Shown here one piece after another: positions 18,601-27,537 of a stretch of DNA of 64,000 nucleotides. Made by a program: the position numbers and the translations under genes. The DNA is from an uncultured Eubacterium sp. (GTDB lineage Bacteria; Bacillota; Clostridia; Lachnospirales; Lachnospiraceae). The notes beneath the pieces were generated by a model, which worked only from the letters and a program-made list of their open reading frames with translations, made no database searches and was not told the origin of the DNA. The DNA is taken from NCBI GenBank assembly GCA_910584795.1, contig CAJUBZ010000001.1, positions 285,205-349,204 on the forward strand. The letters are read 5' to 3'. Numbering within the stretch: the stretch's first letter is position 1; each line of letters opens with the position of its first letter.

Positions 18601-20382
18601 GCCATACTGGTCTATCTGACCTTCATTTACTGCAACTACTCTGAAATCATATGTTTCTATTCCCGATTCAACATCATATGAAATATTTGTTTCTGTTGTA
18701 CAGCCTGCATACTCAAAATGATTATTGTCATTTTTTCTTATATACAAATCATACCGGTCAATATCATCATTATAAGATTCCCACGACAATTCTATTTTTT
18801 TATTTTCTTCCTCGTAACTTCCCTCAATCTGGAATGTTCCGTCATATGCAGCATTGATATCTTCCACATCTTTATAATTAACAATCAGTGTCGGTTTCCT
18901 TCCTGTCCCATTAGCACTGTTTGTTGCTGACAATCCATAAAACCACAACCAAAAATACTCTGAATTTTCCTGGGGATAAAATGCAATTCCATAATCATTA
19001 TTTATCTCTCCTGATGACAGCTTTCTTACCCAGTTGGTAAGCCAAGGCTGAATCGTATCAGAATCATTAGTGATGTTCATATCACATACTGACTCGTCTG
19101 AAACACTCGGTTTATTATTCCAGGTTGTAGTGTAATAATTCCAATTCTCCGTAATAGGGTAAATCGAAAATTTAGGCGTTCCTGATTTCGACTCTTTAAC
19201 CATGTCAAAGTATGAATAAGAAATATATTTACCTTTTAATATATTATGCAGATTTTTAAAACGTACATTTACCTGTGCTCCAGAACCACCTGTTCCTGTA
19301 CCTGAATCAAGATTTGCCAGCATAAATCTGCTTGAACTATCAATAACACTGTTCGCGGAGCCACCAACATTTAATGTTTCTCTGATCTCAATATTATTCT
19401 CACTGTCCCACCATACAGATGGGTCTAATACAACAGGGTATTCTGTCTTTTTATTTTCAAAATATTGCTTTGGCAGCTTATATGTTACAATCCATTTCTC
19501 ATCTCTTTGCTCTACACTTGTTGTTATATCATAATTAAAATTAATGCCTGTATTATCATTTAAAAATGGCGAACTGATATATGCAACAATTTTATTATTG
19601 GTGTTGCTTATAACATAAATCTGATTTGTATCTTTTGAATACTCAAGATATAAGTTTGGCATTTTAAACTCGTATGAAACATCATACTTTTTCGGCTTTC
19701 TCTCAAATATAACATTTTCTTTTATTCCGTTATTTTCTGAAATGAATTCATATACTATATTTTCTTTTTTATATTTGACACGATCTGTTTTTGTGAGTTT
19801 CACATCAGGTGCATTTCTCTGTTCTGTTTTGGTATTTTCGTTATCTGTTATTTTTTCATTCTGTATTTCCGCTACTTTAGCATCTATTTTCTCATCTGCT
19901 GTATCATAAACAGGTGTAAAACTTATCACATTGCCGCCCTTAGTAAGCACAACCGGCGTATCATCATCCAGTTCTTCCGGAATATACTGCTTGCAGTCCC
20001 CTGCAGTATTTACGTATGCATATTCATCTGCTTTTGCAAAACTTTTCTTTTTTACAATAATATCATTCTTATTTTCTATGAGTGAACTGTCATATTTCAG
20101 CAGTTTTCCGTTCTTTTTATACCGGATATCTTCACTAAAAATTTCCAATTGCTTCGAGCCGTCACTCATCAAATAAGTATTGGAATTTTCCGTCCTTTCA
20201 TCTGTCAGTTCTTTTACAACTGTCAGTTCCTTCTTTTTACTTTTTTCTACTGTTTCTGTTTTCTGGGTTGCATAAACTGACTCTGCCATCATGTCCAGGC
20301 CAAGTCCTGTTACCGACATTGTTATCACAAGAATTAATGACAATGTTCTTCTGAATACTTTTTTGTTTACTTTGTGTTTCAT
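15664..20382 (-). CDS. Secreted RHS/YD-repeat protein (WapA-like) with TSP3 repeats and variable C-terminal domain
   Basis: 1572 residues. A signal peptide (1-38, ending SVYA) is followed by a DNRLRE-type beta domain (about 335-500), a fibronectin-III-like region (about 510-610), a calcium-binding thrombospondin-3 type stretch with DTDDDGLEDGYE, DTDNDGFPDSYE and DSDNDGLSDLEE (about 630-735), and YD repeats (about 760-1380) ending in the RHS core signature GYYRDEETGFYYLQSRYYD and NNIDPEGN (near 1424). The last ~148 residues after DPEGN are unlike the core: a Ser/Ala/Gly-rich alternating stretch (SVSASVSAGFGVSAK) and a Lys-rich beta end. This is the place of the toxin tip in polymorphic RHS toxins. 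No cell-wall sorting signal is seen. AGGAG precedes the ATG. Confidence 0.85.
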   Translation of the reverse strand: MKHKVNKKVFRRTLSLILVITMSVTGLGLDMMAESVYATQKTETVEKSKKKELTVVKELTDERTENSNTYLMSDGSKQLEIFSEDIRYKKNGKLLKYDSSLIENKNDIIVKKKSFAKADEYAYVNTAGDCKQYIPEELDDDTPVVLTKGGNVISFTPVYDTADEKIDAKVAEIQNEKITDNENTKTEQRNAPDVKLTKTDRVKYKKENIVYEFISENNGIKENVIFERKPKKYDVSYEFKMPNLYLEYSKDTNQIYVISNTNNKIVAYISSPFLNDNTGINFNYDITTSVEQRDEKWIVTYKLPKQYFENKKTEYPVVLDPSVWWDSENNIEIRETLNVGGSANSVIDSSSRFMLANLDSGTGTGGSGAQVNVRFKNLHNILKGKYISYSYFDMVKESKSGTPKFSIYPITENWNYYTTTWNNKPSVSDESVCDMNITNDSDTIQPWLTNWVRKLSSGEINNDYGIAFYPQENSEYFWLWFYGLSATNSANGTGRKPTLIVNYKDVEDINAAYDGTFQIEGSYEEENKKIELSWESYNDDIDRYDLYIRKNDNNHFEYAGCTTETNISYDVESGIETYDFRVVAVNEGQIDQYGEYDTQYLSNICSFKKDVDETIQSDESNSVVEVYNLNVKDTDDDGLEDGYEIWDFKTLWNTETGIDEEGNKIYDLDTDNDGFPDSYEVFTLGTNPTVANTETNDSDNDGLSDLEEYAKGTDPWLPNSDFDGVGDSGDSTPRRTNGYTRSHVAYAASVHKGLYDKEYSMTEGDVTVSYITNMYRGEIKQIYYDYGDANLNKKIKYFYDANGNNTAMVEQYDSDYVPNDSNTNLTGEDQVICVTYTYDSENNVTFICDQSTKYNMSYDDAGNISSFYVGNYNLIQNDVTTTINHSNASDENTDETTYGNGQKVKKVISEYEVTNTNSIAKIEEIYFSKTVNGVANVYGTNADYILKYDEEGQLVNFVDYTKSVNNPIQYQYSYTDTGSVVTRNDGFSKTIEVTESKDENSKITTYTTNKSYSFTNLKGDTADINESFVTNDDNSNTTKTLYIGDLYTSSADKEEGKAITESKIHSNIFNIDILTSTETENSNTSRNYRIEAYNSEKSIDYVYDNAGNITRIIIGENVAYEYTYDPHDRLVTEKDYVDCKFYRYNYGDSANVHSKNIWDLDTNGNKINSTKQTIYLTYDDGDNAQWQDQLKSYNGQSITYDGMGNPLSYINGMSFAWSRGRQLDKVTFSNNTTASYTYNENGLRTHKETNTESVEYTWDDSSLIREVVILKDTNKTYDVWYLYDENDSPVGFMYYQLINIGSNEHLSLGRYYYEKDLQGNIIGILDAHGYEVATYSYDAWGNITDTTYTSQLPYQLNHLTYRGYYRDEETGFYYLQSRYYDAEVGRFLNADDIKFLDMAENMVSKNNLYCYCNCNPVNNIDPEGNLMLAIQTKISWKKSNKQRKNDYFTIVLSEWYKASEFETITLNKGYSVSASVSAGFGVSAKAVSASVGLSNSFTISSNASGTHKVKKKKGRYVRFVGKVDAYVWDVKKTTTSYICYFIKVGTLSKKGKLYVPIKKTLSVGVKYSDKKY

Positions 20383-20425
20383 AAACCTTCTCCTCCCTTT
20401 TTACTATTCGTTTTCGTTTTACAAC

Positions 20426-20599
20426 AAAGAGTTCGCTTGCGAACTCTTTCGCGAGGCGCGGGTTCGTAAGAACAACTACCTTTTCGCGCCTCTGCGATCC
20501 CTGCGGAGCTTTTTATTATATAGGAATTGCAGAGCAATTTCCTATATAATAAAACAAACGCACCGAACTTCTATTACTGCTTCAGAAGTTTGATGCGTT
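20426..20599. repeat. Cluster of four palindromes upstream of the RHS gene
   Basis: Four adjacent inverted repeats: AAAGAGTTCGC/GCGAACTCTTT (20426-20449, 11 bp, perfect, 2-nt loop); GAGGCGCG/CGCGCCTC (20453-20492); a 20-bp arm pair centred on AGA (20511-20554, core ATATAGGAATTGC); and a 16-bp near-perfect pair (20557-20572 with 20584-20599). They fill the leader of the RHS gene and are GC-richer than the surroundings. They look like a dispersed palindromic element or a structured leader RNA rather than a simple terminator. Confidence 0.6.
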
Positions 20600-20790
20600 A
20601 TGCTTTCTAATTATGTATTTTTCATCCTTTTTTCGTCCGCCCAATATCTATCTTCAGTCTATTATTTTCTCGGATTTTTTTCAAGAATTTTCTACTTATT
20701 TATACAAATTTATAACAAATGGTATGTAATATTTCTTCTTTTCTTAACAATTAGTTATACTTTAATAATCGATAAGATTCATCCGCATAA
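20600..20790. other. Non-coding spacer between two palindromic repeats
   Basis: Part of the 512-nt gap between the RHS gene and the carrier-protein gene. It is strongly AT-rich and contains no open frame with a ribosome site on either strand that I would accept. The RHS promoter may lie here, but no clear -35/-10 pair was found. Confidence 0.4.
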
Positions 20791-20830
20791 TAGAATAAAG
20801 GAAGTTCAGAGAAGTTTCCTATAGAATAAA
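20791..20830. repeat. Second, degenerate copy of the palindromic repeat
   Basis: AGGAAGTTCAGAGAAGTTTC followed by CTATAGAATAAAA aligns with the copy at 20511-20554 (AGGAATTGCAGAGCAATTTC followed by CTATATAATAAAA), including the central AGA. The left flank no longer pairs well with the right. Confidence 0.5.
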
Positions 20831-20863
20831 AAAGATTCAAAGAACTGCTCATAGTCCTTTGAA
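20826..20863 (-). terminator. Terminator of the acylation operon
   Basis: Minus-strand hairpin TTCAAAG ... CTTTGAA (arms 20857-20863 and 20836-20842) followed by TCTTTTTT, 32 nt after the carrier-protein stop. Confidence 0.75.
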
Positions 20864-20894
20864 CCTCTTTATATGACTAAACTATTATCCCCTC

Positions 20895-21116
20895 TTACTG
20901 AAGACGTTCAATCATTTCTACTAATGTGTCGATGTTTTCGAAATTTTCTTCTGTCTTTTCTTCCATTGTGATTTCGATATCAAACTTATCTTCTAACTCA
21001 GCGATAAGTGCAATGATATCCATAGAATCCAAATCTTCCGGAAGATTCATATCTTCATCTTCTACATCAATATCCGGAACAATCATCTCTAAAATTTCAA
21101 TTACTTCATCTCTCAT
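20895..21116 (-). CDS. Acyl/aminoacyl carrier protein (DltC-like)
   Basis: 73-residue, very acidic four-helix carrier protein. The phosphopantetheine attachment Ser is in LDSMDIIALIAEL (residue about 31), matching the DSL/DSM motif of carrier proteins. The neighbours (AMP-ligase, MBOAT and SGNH proteins) mark it as the carrier for a surface-acylation module rather than fatty-acid synthesis. AGAGG precedes the ATG, and the operon ends after this gene. DltC identity for D-alanine is not proven, because the substrate is set by the ligase. Confidence 0.88.
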   Translation of the reverse strand: MRDEVIEILEMIVPDIDVEDEDMNLPEDLDSMDIIALIAELEDKFDIEITMEEKTEENFENIDTLVEMIERLQ

Positions 21117-21215
21117 AATTAGCCTCTTTCTTTTTCATATTTATTTTATATGTTTACCATATAATTACTGATTATTTATCATAAGTTTTTCAGACTTAAA
21201 TTTTCTTGTGTCTTT

Positions 21216-22718
21216 TTATTTTCCTTCATTTAATGCTTTTAATTCTTTTCTAATAATCTTTCCATTAAATGTTCTTGGAATCTCATTTATTATCTCAAAA
21301 TTTTTCGGAACTTTCAAGGACTCTAACTTAGATAACATATATTTTGACAGTTCTTTTTGATTAAATTCATAGCCATCATTTAATGCAACAAAAAGTTTTG
21401 GCGCTTCTCCAGTAATCTCATCCGGAATTGGAATACATGCACAATCCTTAATCATCTCGTGCTTCATCACCACTTCTTCAATCTCTGTTGGTGCAATTTT
21501 GATTCCACCCATATTGATGACATCACCCTGTCTGCCTAAAAGATATACTAACCCATCATCGCCTAAATATCCTAAGTCGTTTGTATATACTACACCCTGT
21601 TCATCCATAACTTCTGCAGTAATTTCCGGCTCTTTATAGTAGCCTCTCATGTTCATACCACCTTGAAATGCCAGAATTCCCGGACTTTCTAAGGAAGCTT
21701 CTACACGATTTCTGTTATCATCTACAAATAAAATTTCTGTATTTACAGTTGTTCTTCCAATACATTTCTTTTTGTCACCGTATTTACTGAATTCTAAAAT
21801 AACTGTACAGCCTGATTCTGTCGCTCCATAGGTATTATATAACCTCGTTGTAGGAAACATTTTTGTCAGAATCTCTTTATTTGTTTCTGACAATGGTGCA
21901 GAACCTAACTGAATGTAATGGAACTGATGATCATAAGTTGCAAATCTGTCTTTGGCAAACTTTAAAACCTGCTCTAAGATTGCAGGAACAAAAGTAATCG
22001 CAGTAATTTTATAATTGTCCAGTAATTTGAAGAAATCTTCTACAAACTTAATTCCATCTGTTAACACTATGGAACTTCCGTTATATATCGCTCCATAAGT
22101 TCTTCTGATAGCCAGAGAATGATTGATTGGAGTGGTAATTAATTCTACCTCGTCCTTTCCCATTTCCACGCTGTCCATAACGTTCTGTGCGATAAAAATA
22201 TCACATCCGTATGTCACTTCAATACCTTTAGACTTACCGGTTGTTCCTGTGGTAAATAAAATCTCTGATAATTCATCTGCCTTTGGAAATTCAAAGTCAA
22301 CCAGCTCTATTGGATGTTCTTCATCCTGAACTGCCTTAAACAGTTCCTTCAAACTGATATTATTCACTGATTCATTCTTTACTGCTTTATCAGCTAAATA
22401 TATATTCGAATCAACGAAATCCATAATTTCCAATATTCTGTCATCCTTAATTGCTTTTTCTAAAGGACAGACAGCTCCACCTGCCAGCTGTACTCCAAAT
22501 ACACCTAACAGAAATTCTACTTTCTGGGCTCCTCTGATAACAACCATGTCACCCTTTTTCACACCTTTATCTTTAAGATATACAGCAGCTCTTTGTACCA
22601 TTGTCCAGAATTCATGATAAGTTGCTTTATTCTTTTTATCTCCTACACACAGTTTATCCGGTGTTATCTCTGCATTCAACTTTAATGCTTCGACAATTGA
22701 GACTACACTTTTATCCAT
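21216..22718 (-). CDS. AMP-dependent acid/amino-acid ligase (DltA-like)
   Basis: 500-residue ANL-family adenylating enzyme that would activate a small acid with ATP and load it on the carrier protein. Motifs are LFTTGTTGKSKGIEVTYG (P-loop), YNTYGATESG, the hinge region with YLGDDGLVYLLGRQGD and the C-terminal catalytic Lys in NGKIIRKEL. It resembles DltA and stand-alone NRPS adenylation domains in length and order. The acid cannot be told from the sequence. It follows the MBOAT gene by 13 nt with an AGGAGG site. Confidence 0.88.
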   Translation of the reverse strand: MDKSVVSIVEALKLNAEITPDKLCVGDKKNKATYHEFWTMVQRAAVYLKDKGVKKGDMVVIRGAQKVEFLLGVFGVQLAGGAVCPLEKAIKDDRILEIMDFVDSNIYLADKAVKNESVNNISLKELFKAVQDEEHPIELVDFEFPKADELSEILFTTGTTGKSKGIEVTYGCDIFIAQNVMDSVEMGKDEVELITTPINHSLAIRRTYGAIYNGSSIVLTDGIKFVEDFFKLLDNYKITAITFVPAILEQVLKFAKDRFATYDHQFHYIQLGSAPLSETNKEILTKMFPTTRLYNTYGATESGCTVILEFSKYGDKKKCIGRTTVNTEILFVDDNRNRVEASLESPGILAFQGGMNMRGYYKEPEITAEVMDEQGVVYTNDLGYLGDDGLVYLLGRQGDVINMGGIKIAPTEIEEVVMKHEMIKDCACIPIPDEITGEAPKLFVALNDGYEFNQKELSKYMLSKLESLKVPKNFEIINEIPRTFNGKIIRKELKALNEGK

Positions 22719-22731
22719 AATATCCTCCTAA

Positions 22732-24342
22732 TTAGAACTGACCATATACAAAGGCTCCTGCATTATAACCTGCACCATATATACCAAATATGATAATTCC
22801 AAAAATTAATCCAAAATACAAAATCCATCTGAATATAAGATTCTGTTCACAAACAACATCTCTGATACCTTTGTCTTCTTTTGCAAACTTTTCCTGCAAC
22901 ATACTAACTGCCCAGACAAGTGCAATTAATATCAGCGACAATGTAAATCCATGTCTGTCAAGTCCAAAAGAATATAAACTTTCATCCCAGAGAGTATGAA
23001 GTCCAAAGTTTCTAAGATCGAATGTTCTCTTGATAATTATGACTGCCTGTGTAAATCCTGCTGTAGATACGAAGAAGATTCTGCCAATCGCAGACAGGAA
23101 AAAGGTTCTTATCATTCGAAACAAATTAAATGAGAAACATTCTGTATTAATATGCAGTGCCTTATTTAACTTCTGAATCGGCACTTCAAATACTGCACCT
23201 AATATAATCAATATTCCGTGGTATATTCCCCAGAAAATGTAACACATCGCTGCCCCATGCCATGTTCCGGTTACCAGCCAGACGCATGCTGCCGGTATCA
23301 CGGTTGAAAAAGCTCTGGATGCCTGATTGCCCCATTTCTTTCTTGTAAATCTGTTAATCGACTTACAGAGTCTGGACATTGATACCGGATAAAGCAGGTA
23401 ATCTTTAAACCACGCACCAAGAGTGATATGCCATCTTCTCCAGAATTCCGGCATATCTTTTGAAAAGTATGGATGCCAGAAATTTCTTTCCAGCTCAATT
23501 CCAAAAATCTGCGACACACCACGTGCAATATCCATGCAACCTGTCCAGTCTAAATATAACTGCATGGAAAAGAATATAATTGCCAGAACTAATGGTAATC
23601 CTGTCACCTCATCCCATTTGGAATAAACGCCATTTGCAAAAATAGCCAGTCGGTCTGCAATAACCATCTTCTGGAAATATCCCCAAAGCATTAAAAGCAA
23701 GCCCTTTTTTACTCTCTCATAGTTAAATCTATGTCTTTCTGAGAACTGTTCTGCCAGTTTATTATATCTTCCTATCGGTCCCTGAATAATATGTGGGAAA
23801 TACGAAGTAAATAACGCAAACTTTAACAGATTCTTTTCTGCTCTATATCGCTTCCAATAAATATCCAGAATGTAACCAACTGCCATAAAAGTATAAAATG
23901 ATATACCAAGTGGTAAAACAAAATCAAATGTCTTTGACCAGTCAATTCCAAATCTTGCCAATATTCCCGATACACCACTCAAAGCAAAATCTGCATACTT
24001 TATAACACACAACATACCAATATTGATAAAGAAATCTAGCAGTAACCAGCGTTTTCTTCTCTTGGTGTACTTCTTTTTTATTAACTTTTTCTCATCTTTC
24101 GACAACTCATTTTCTGCAATAAATTTCTTTTCACTATCATGCAGAGCCTGAATTCTTCTTGCAAAAAGATATGTCGTTATAGATGTTACAATTATAAAAA
24201 CAATATATTTTGGTCCGGAAAACAAGTAAAACACAATACTTGCCAGCAATAACAATACCCACTGGCATTTTCTAAACAGAGTAAAGTATAATGCTGCAAC
24301 CAAAAATACAAATACTAAAAAACTTAAACTTGTAAATATCAT
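22732..24342 (-). CDS. MBOAT-family membrane O-acyltransferase (DltB/AlgI-like)
   Basis: 536-residue polytopic membrane protein with at least ten hydrophobic segments. The MBOAT active His is in TGTWHGAAMCYIFWG, and PEFWRRWHITLGAWFKDY is the second conserved block. Such proteins move an activated acyl or aminoacyl group across the membrane to a polymer or to an SGNH partner. The start overlaps the stop of the upstream SGNH gene (ATGA). Confidence 0.93.
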   Translation of the reverse strand: MIFTSLSFLVFVFLVAALYFTLFRKCQWVLLLLASIVFYLFSGPKYIVFIIVTSITTYLFARRIQALHDSEKKFIAENELSKDEKKLIKKKYTKRRKRWLLLDFFINIGMLCVIKYADFALSGVSGILARFGIDWSKTFDFVLPLGISFYTFMAVGYILDIYWKRYRAEKNLLKFALFTSYFPHIIQGPIGRYNKLAEQFSERHRFNYERVKKGLLLMLWGYFQKMVIADRLAIFANGVYSKWDEVTGLPLVLAIIFFSMQLYLDWTGCMDIARGVSQIFGIELERNFWHPYFSKDMPEFWRRWHITLGAWFKDYLLYPVSMSRLCKSINRFTRKKWGNQASRAFSTVIPAACVWLVTGTWHGAAMCYIFWGIYHGILIILGAVFEVPIQKLNKALHINTECFSFNLFRMIRTFFLSAIGRIFFVSTAGFTQAVIIIKRTFDLRNFGLHTLWDESLYSFGLDRHGFTLSLILIALVWAVSMLQEKFAKEDKGIRDVVCEQNLIFRWILYFGLIFGIIIFGIYGAGYNAGAFVYGQF

Positions 24343-25916
24343 CCTTTACCCTTTCTACCTATACTGACACTACCATATGAATTATTTTTCAAACAAACAG
24401 TATCCACCACTTTTTTACTCTTTTTATTGTAAACTACAATATTCATCAAGTCTTCATACACATCGCCACAGTTATTATTATTGATTCTTACAGAACACAC
24501 TCCCCCTGCCACGTCAACCGCATAAGATGTTCCATCACTGAATCGTCCACCTTCATGAATCGTCTTGGTAGTATATCTGTCCTGCTCAACCAATGTGTTG
24601 ATAATCTTATCTCCATCTAAATTATCCGACACAAATGTGATGTTATTTCCATATTCAGATTCATGGAAAAACATATCTGTATTAACATTTAATTTTTTTA
24701 ACAGCTTAATCTGATTTTCTGAAAAATTCATTTTTCCACACTCAGAACCTGCTGTTAAAATCACTGAGTAATCCTTATCATTAATTGCTTCTAGATAATT
24801 ATCCAGATTTCTGTTCATAGATAGTTCAGAACTCTTAATCTCTAAGTGATACTTGTCCATTTCACTTTCAAAGTGTGCTTTTACCGCTGACTCACCTTTT
24901 TTATAGTTTGTAAGTTCATAATTTTTGTCAAGATAATCGCCCAGATATGACGTAACCTTTTTTGCACCGATAATGTTCATATGAATTGAATCAGCACCAT
25001 CTTCTGAGAAATCAAGCCCCATTTTATCCCGAACTGATTTCAGATTCATATCCAGATACTTCACACCTGCTTCTTTTGCAATGTTATTGACATAATTATA
25101 CTTCTTTACACTCCATGTAGTGTCTGGAGTACGAAGCAGAACAAGCTCTATATTGTTTTCTTTTGCAAATTCCGCAATTCTCTTAACATATGATTTATTC
25201 GTCGCATTATAGTCACTGGTTTCTACAACTTCTTTGTCAAATCCATCATAATCTCCTGCAGCGTCTGCAGCCTGATCATATGTTGAACCATATCTAAATA
25301 TATCTGCTAACGCAGCATATCCCTTCGTTTCAGATTTATTTTTTCCTAAAACAAAATTATAGTCATCATAATCCAGTTCTGACCATCTTGTGTGATAAAG
25401 AGATAATGGGAACAGGTATTCCCATAAGTCTGTTTCTTCTACGTCTTCTGAATATTTACTGGAATTTACAGTCTCTACAGCGTACTGTAACTTATTTAAT
25501 CCCAGATGCATATAATCATAAGACTTTCTTGCCTTTGTTTCTAACTTATCACTCTTTCTTCCTAATGTTTTCACTTCTACCACAATTACTTTTGGTTTCT
25601 GTGTCTTCAAAGACTCTTTTACCCAGAAAAATGTACCACTCATAGTTTGTGAAATTACTCCCAGATTGTAGGAAGAAATTCCATGTTCGTTGTACAGCTG
25701 AAATGGATCAATTGCAGCCGCCATAACACTGGAACCATAAAACAAAACATCTGTGCTGTTTTTTTCTAATTCATAAAAACTTACATCTGTCTTTGATGAC
25801 TGCCATCTATCTTCTATCCATTTCGGTTTAAATAAACTATTAATACATCCAAGTAAAAGTGCAAACACAAGAACAAAAGATATAATTTTTATCGATATTT
25901 TAACTTTTCTTTTCAT
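24339..25916 (-). CDS. SGNH-fold acyltransferase/esterase-like membrane protein (DltD-like)
   Basis: 525 residues. One N-terminal membrane segment (about 7-25) anchors an extracytoplasmic SGNH domain with block I DVLFYGSSVMAAAIDP (catalytic Ser) and block V DSIHMNIIGA (catalytic Asp/His). After about residue 345 there is an extra domain of about 180 residues with NYLEAINDKDYSVILTAG and NIVVYNKKSKKVVDT, which reminds me of ILEI/FAM3-type domains (weak recognition). It is the first gene of the acylation set, and its ATG is 18 nt behind the stop of the ABC ATPase gene. Confidence 0.75.
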   Translation of the reverse strand: MKRKVKISIKIISFVLVFALLLGCINSLFKPKWIEDRWQSSKTDVSFYELEKNSTDVLFYGSSVMAAAIDPFQLYNEHGISSYNLGVISQTMSGTFFWVKESLKTQKPKVIVVEVKTLGRKSDKLETKARKSYDYMHLGLNKLQYAVETVNSSKYSEDVEETDLWEYLFPLSLYHTRWSELDYDDYNFVLGKNKSETKGYAALADIFRYGSTYDQAADAAGDYDGFDKEVVETSDYNATNKSYVKRIAEFAKENNIELVLLRTPDTTWSVKKYNYVNNIAKEAGVKYLDMNLKSVRDKMGLDFSEDGADSIHMNIIGAKKVTSYLGDYLDKNYELTNYKKGESAVKAHFESEMDKYHLEIKSSELSMNRNLDNYLEAINDKDYSVILTAGSECGKMNFSENQIKLLKKLNVNTDMFFHESEYGNNITFVSDNLDGDKIINTLVEQDRYTTKTIHEGGRFSDGTSYAVDVAGGVCSVRINNNNCGDVYEDLMNIVVYNKKSKKVVDTVCLKNNSYGSVSIGRKGKG

Positions 25917-25934
25917 GTAACTTACACTCCAAAT

Positions 25935-26702
25935 CTAATTCTTTTTTGAATTTTCTTCTGTCAATAAGTTATTCAAGTGCTCCCATAATTCTCCATAGCC
26001 GACGCTTGCCGGAGTAACCGGTTTTTCTATGGTATTATACATATGTTCCTTAATCTGACCATCTTTTGACATAACCATAATTCTGTTTCCAAGAGCAATA
26101 GCTTCCTGAATATTATGAGTAATAAATAATACAGTCATTTTTTCTTTTTCTTTAATATGCATAAGTTCTGACTGCATCTGATTTCGTGTCATAGCATCAA
26201 GAGCTGCAAAAGGCTCGTCCATCATAATGATTTTAGAACCGAGCGCCATTCCCTTTGCAATGGCAACACGCTGCTTCATACCACCGCTTAATTGGTGTGG
26301 ATAATAATCTTTATACTGTAACAGATTTACTTTATCAAGGTATTCTTCCGCTCTTCTGGTTCTCTCTTTCCGATTTTTCATTCCACCTACCTTTAAAGGG
26401 AAGGTAATATTTCCAAGAACTGTTTTCCATGGAAACAACTGATTAAAATCCTGAAAAACCATAATTCTGTCTGTTCCCGGACCTTTTACGGTCTTTCCAC
26501 TTACTTCGATAGTTCCCTGATAATCTTCAAAGCCGGCAATACAACGAATCATTGTAGATTTTCCGCAACCGGATGGCCCTAACACGCACAAAAAATCCTC
26601 TTCATGAATTGTCAAATCAATACCATTCAAAACAAGATTCTTTGCATTTTTATATTGCTTTTTTAAATTTTCGATTTTTAATATTTCTTTTTTATCGCTC
26701 AT
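25935..26702 (-). CDS. ABC importer ATPase (SsuB/TauB/NrtD type)
   Basis: About 255-residue ATPase with Walker A GPSGCGKST, Q-loop VFQDFNQLFPWKTV, signature LSGGMKQRVAIAKG, Walker B IIMMDEPFAALD and the switch His in LFITHNIQEA. The FPWKTV block is typical for sulfonate, taurine, nitrate and pyrimidine importers. ATG 26702 is chosen because it overlaps the permease stop as ATGA; an ATG five codons upstream is possible. The product energises the permease at 26699. Confidence 0.93.
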   Translation of the reverse strand: MSDKKEILKIENLKKQYKNAKNLVLNGIDLTIHEEDFLCVLGPSGCGKSTMIRCIAGFEDYQGTIEVSGKTVKGPGTDRIMVFQDFNQLFPWKTVLGNITFPLKVGGMKNRKERTRRAEEYLDKVNLLQYKDYYPHQLSGGMKQRVAIAKGMALGSKIIMMDEPFAALDAMTRNQMQSELMHIKEKEKMTVLFITHNIQEAIALGNRIMVMSKDGQIKEHMYNTIEKPVTPASVGYGELWEHLNNLLTEENSKKN

Positions 26703-27484
26703 CGTGTCATACCCCATTTCTTAAATGTTTTATTCTCGACTGTTCTGAAAATACCATATTCCACAATAAGTCCAATAATAATTATGATTATAATTGTTGC
26801 ATAAATACTGGCCAAATCACTATTGTCACGTCTCTGTGTTATATAATATCCCATTCCTATGGTTCCTGCTCCGCCAAATACCATCTCCGCACTAATCAGA
26901 CCTCTCCAGGCTCTCGCCCAGCCTACTTTTATACCTGAAAAAATTCTTGGCATTGCTGCTGGAATGAAAACACCAAACAATAACTTTACTGGTGACAGAC
27001 CAATATTCTGACCTACTTCCAAATATAACTTTGGTACAGCATTAAAACCATCAATAATACTACGTGACATTGGCCATACAACAGAATGAACTACTAATAA
27101 AATAATTGCAATATCATTTTGTCCATATAAGAAGATGATAATTGCCGAAATCAATGCAATACCCGGAATTAAATCAAACATTGATACAATCATATTATAT
27201 ACAGCAGCGAATGTATCTGATATAACAGACAATCCCGATAATATAATCGCTAGTCCGATTCCAATACCAAGACCTTCCAGCATTAACAACAACGAATGTC
27301 CCATAATGCCGCCAAATCCTTTTTCCGTAAATCCCCATATCATTCTGTCAAAAATTGTTTTAAATGATGGAAATAAATTAGAATTTCCTGCTTTAGCAAA
27401 GTTATATGCCACAATCTCCCATATGGCTACTATGAAAACAACAAATATAATCTGTGCTAATAATCCTTTAGTTTTCTTTTTCAA
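26699..27484 (-). CDS. ABC importer permease (SsuC/TauC type)
   Basis: 261-residue permease with six or so hydrophobic segments and the coupling-loop motif GLSPVKLLFGVFIPAAMPRIFSG, which fits the EAA loop of this family. The start is TTG at 27484, with AAGGAG 8 nt upstream. A long hairpin lies between the binding-protein gene and this one. Substrate unknown. Confidence 0.92.
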   Translation of the reverse strand: MKKKTKGLLAQIIFVVFIVAIWEIVAYNFAKAGNSNLFPSFKTIFDRMIWGFTEKGFGGIMGHSLLLMLEGLGIGIGLAIILSGLSVISDTFAAVYNMIVSMFDLIPGIALISAIIIFLYGQNDIAIILLVVHSVVWPMSRSIIDGFNAVPKLYLEVGQNIGLSPVKLLFGVFIPAAMPRIFSGIKVGWARAWRGLISAEMVFGGAGTIGMGYYITQRRDNSDLASIYATIIIIIIIGLIVEYGIFRTVENKTFKKWGMTR

Positions 27485-27537
27485 TATTATGTCTCCTTAA
27501 TAACAATTATATATTCTTAATAATAGTTTCTATATAC

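Noticed and set aside
20511..20554. Simple rho-independent terminator
   Set aside because: The arms are AT-rich and about 20 bp, the next palindromes are adjacent, and no gene ends here on either strand.
20426..20599. CRISPR array
   Set aside because: No repeated units of even spacing; these are different inverted repeats.
20895..25916. Calling the four genes dltA, dltB, dltC and dltD
   Set aside because: Gene order differs from dlt, the SGNH protein has an extra domain, and the acid used cannot be read from sequence; only dlt-like is justified.
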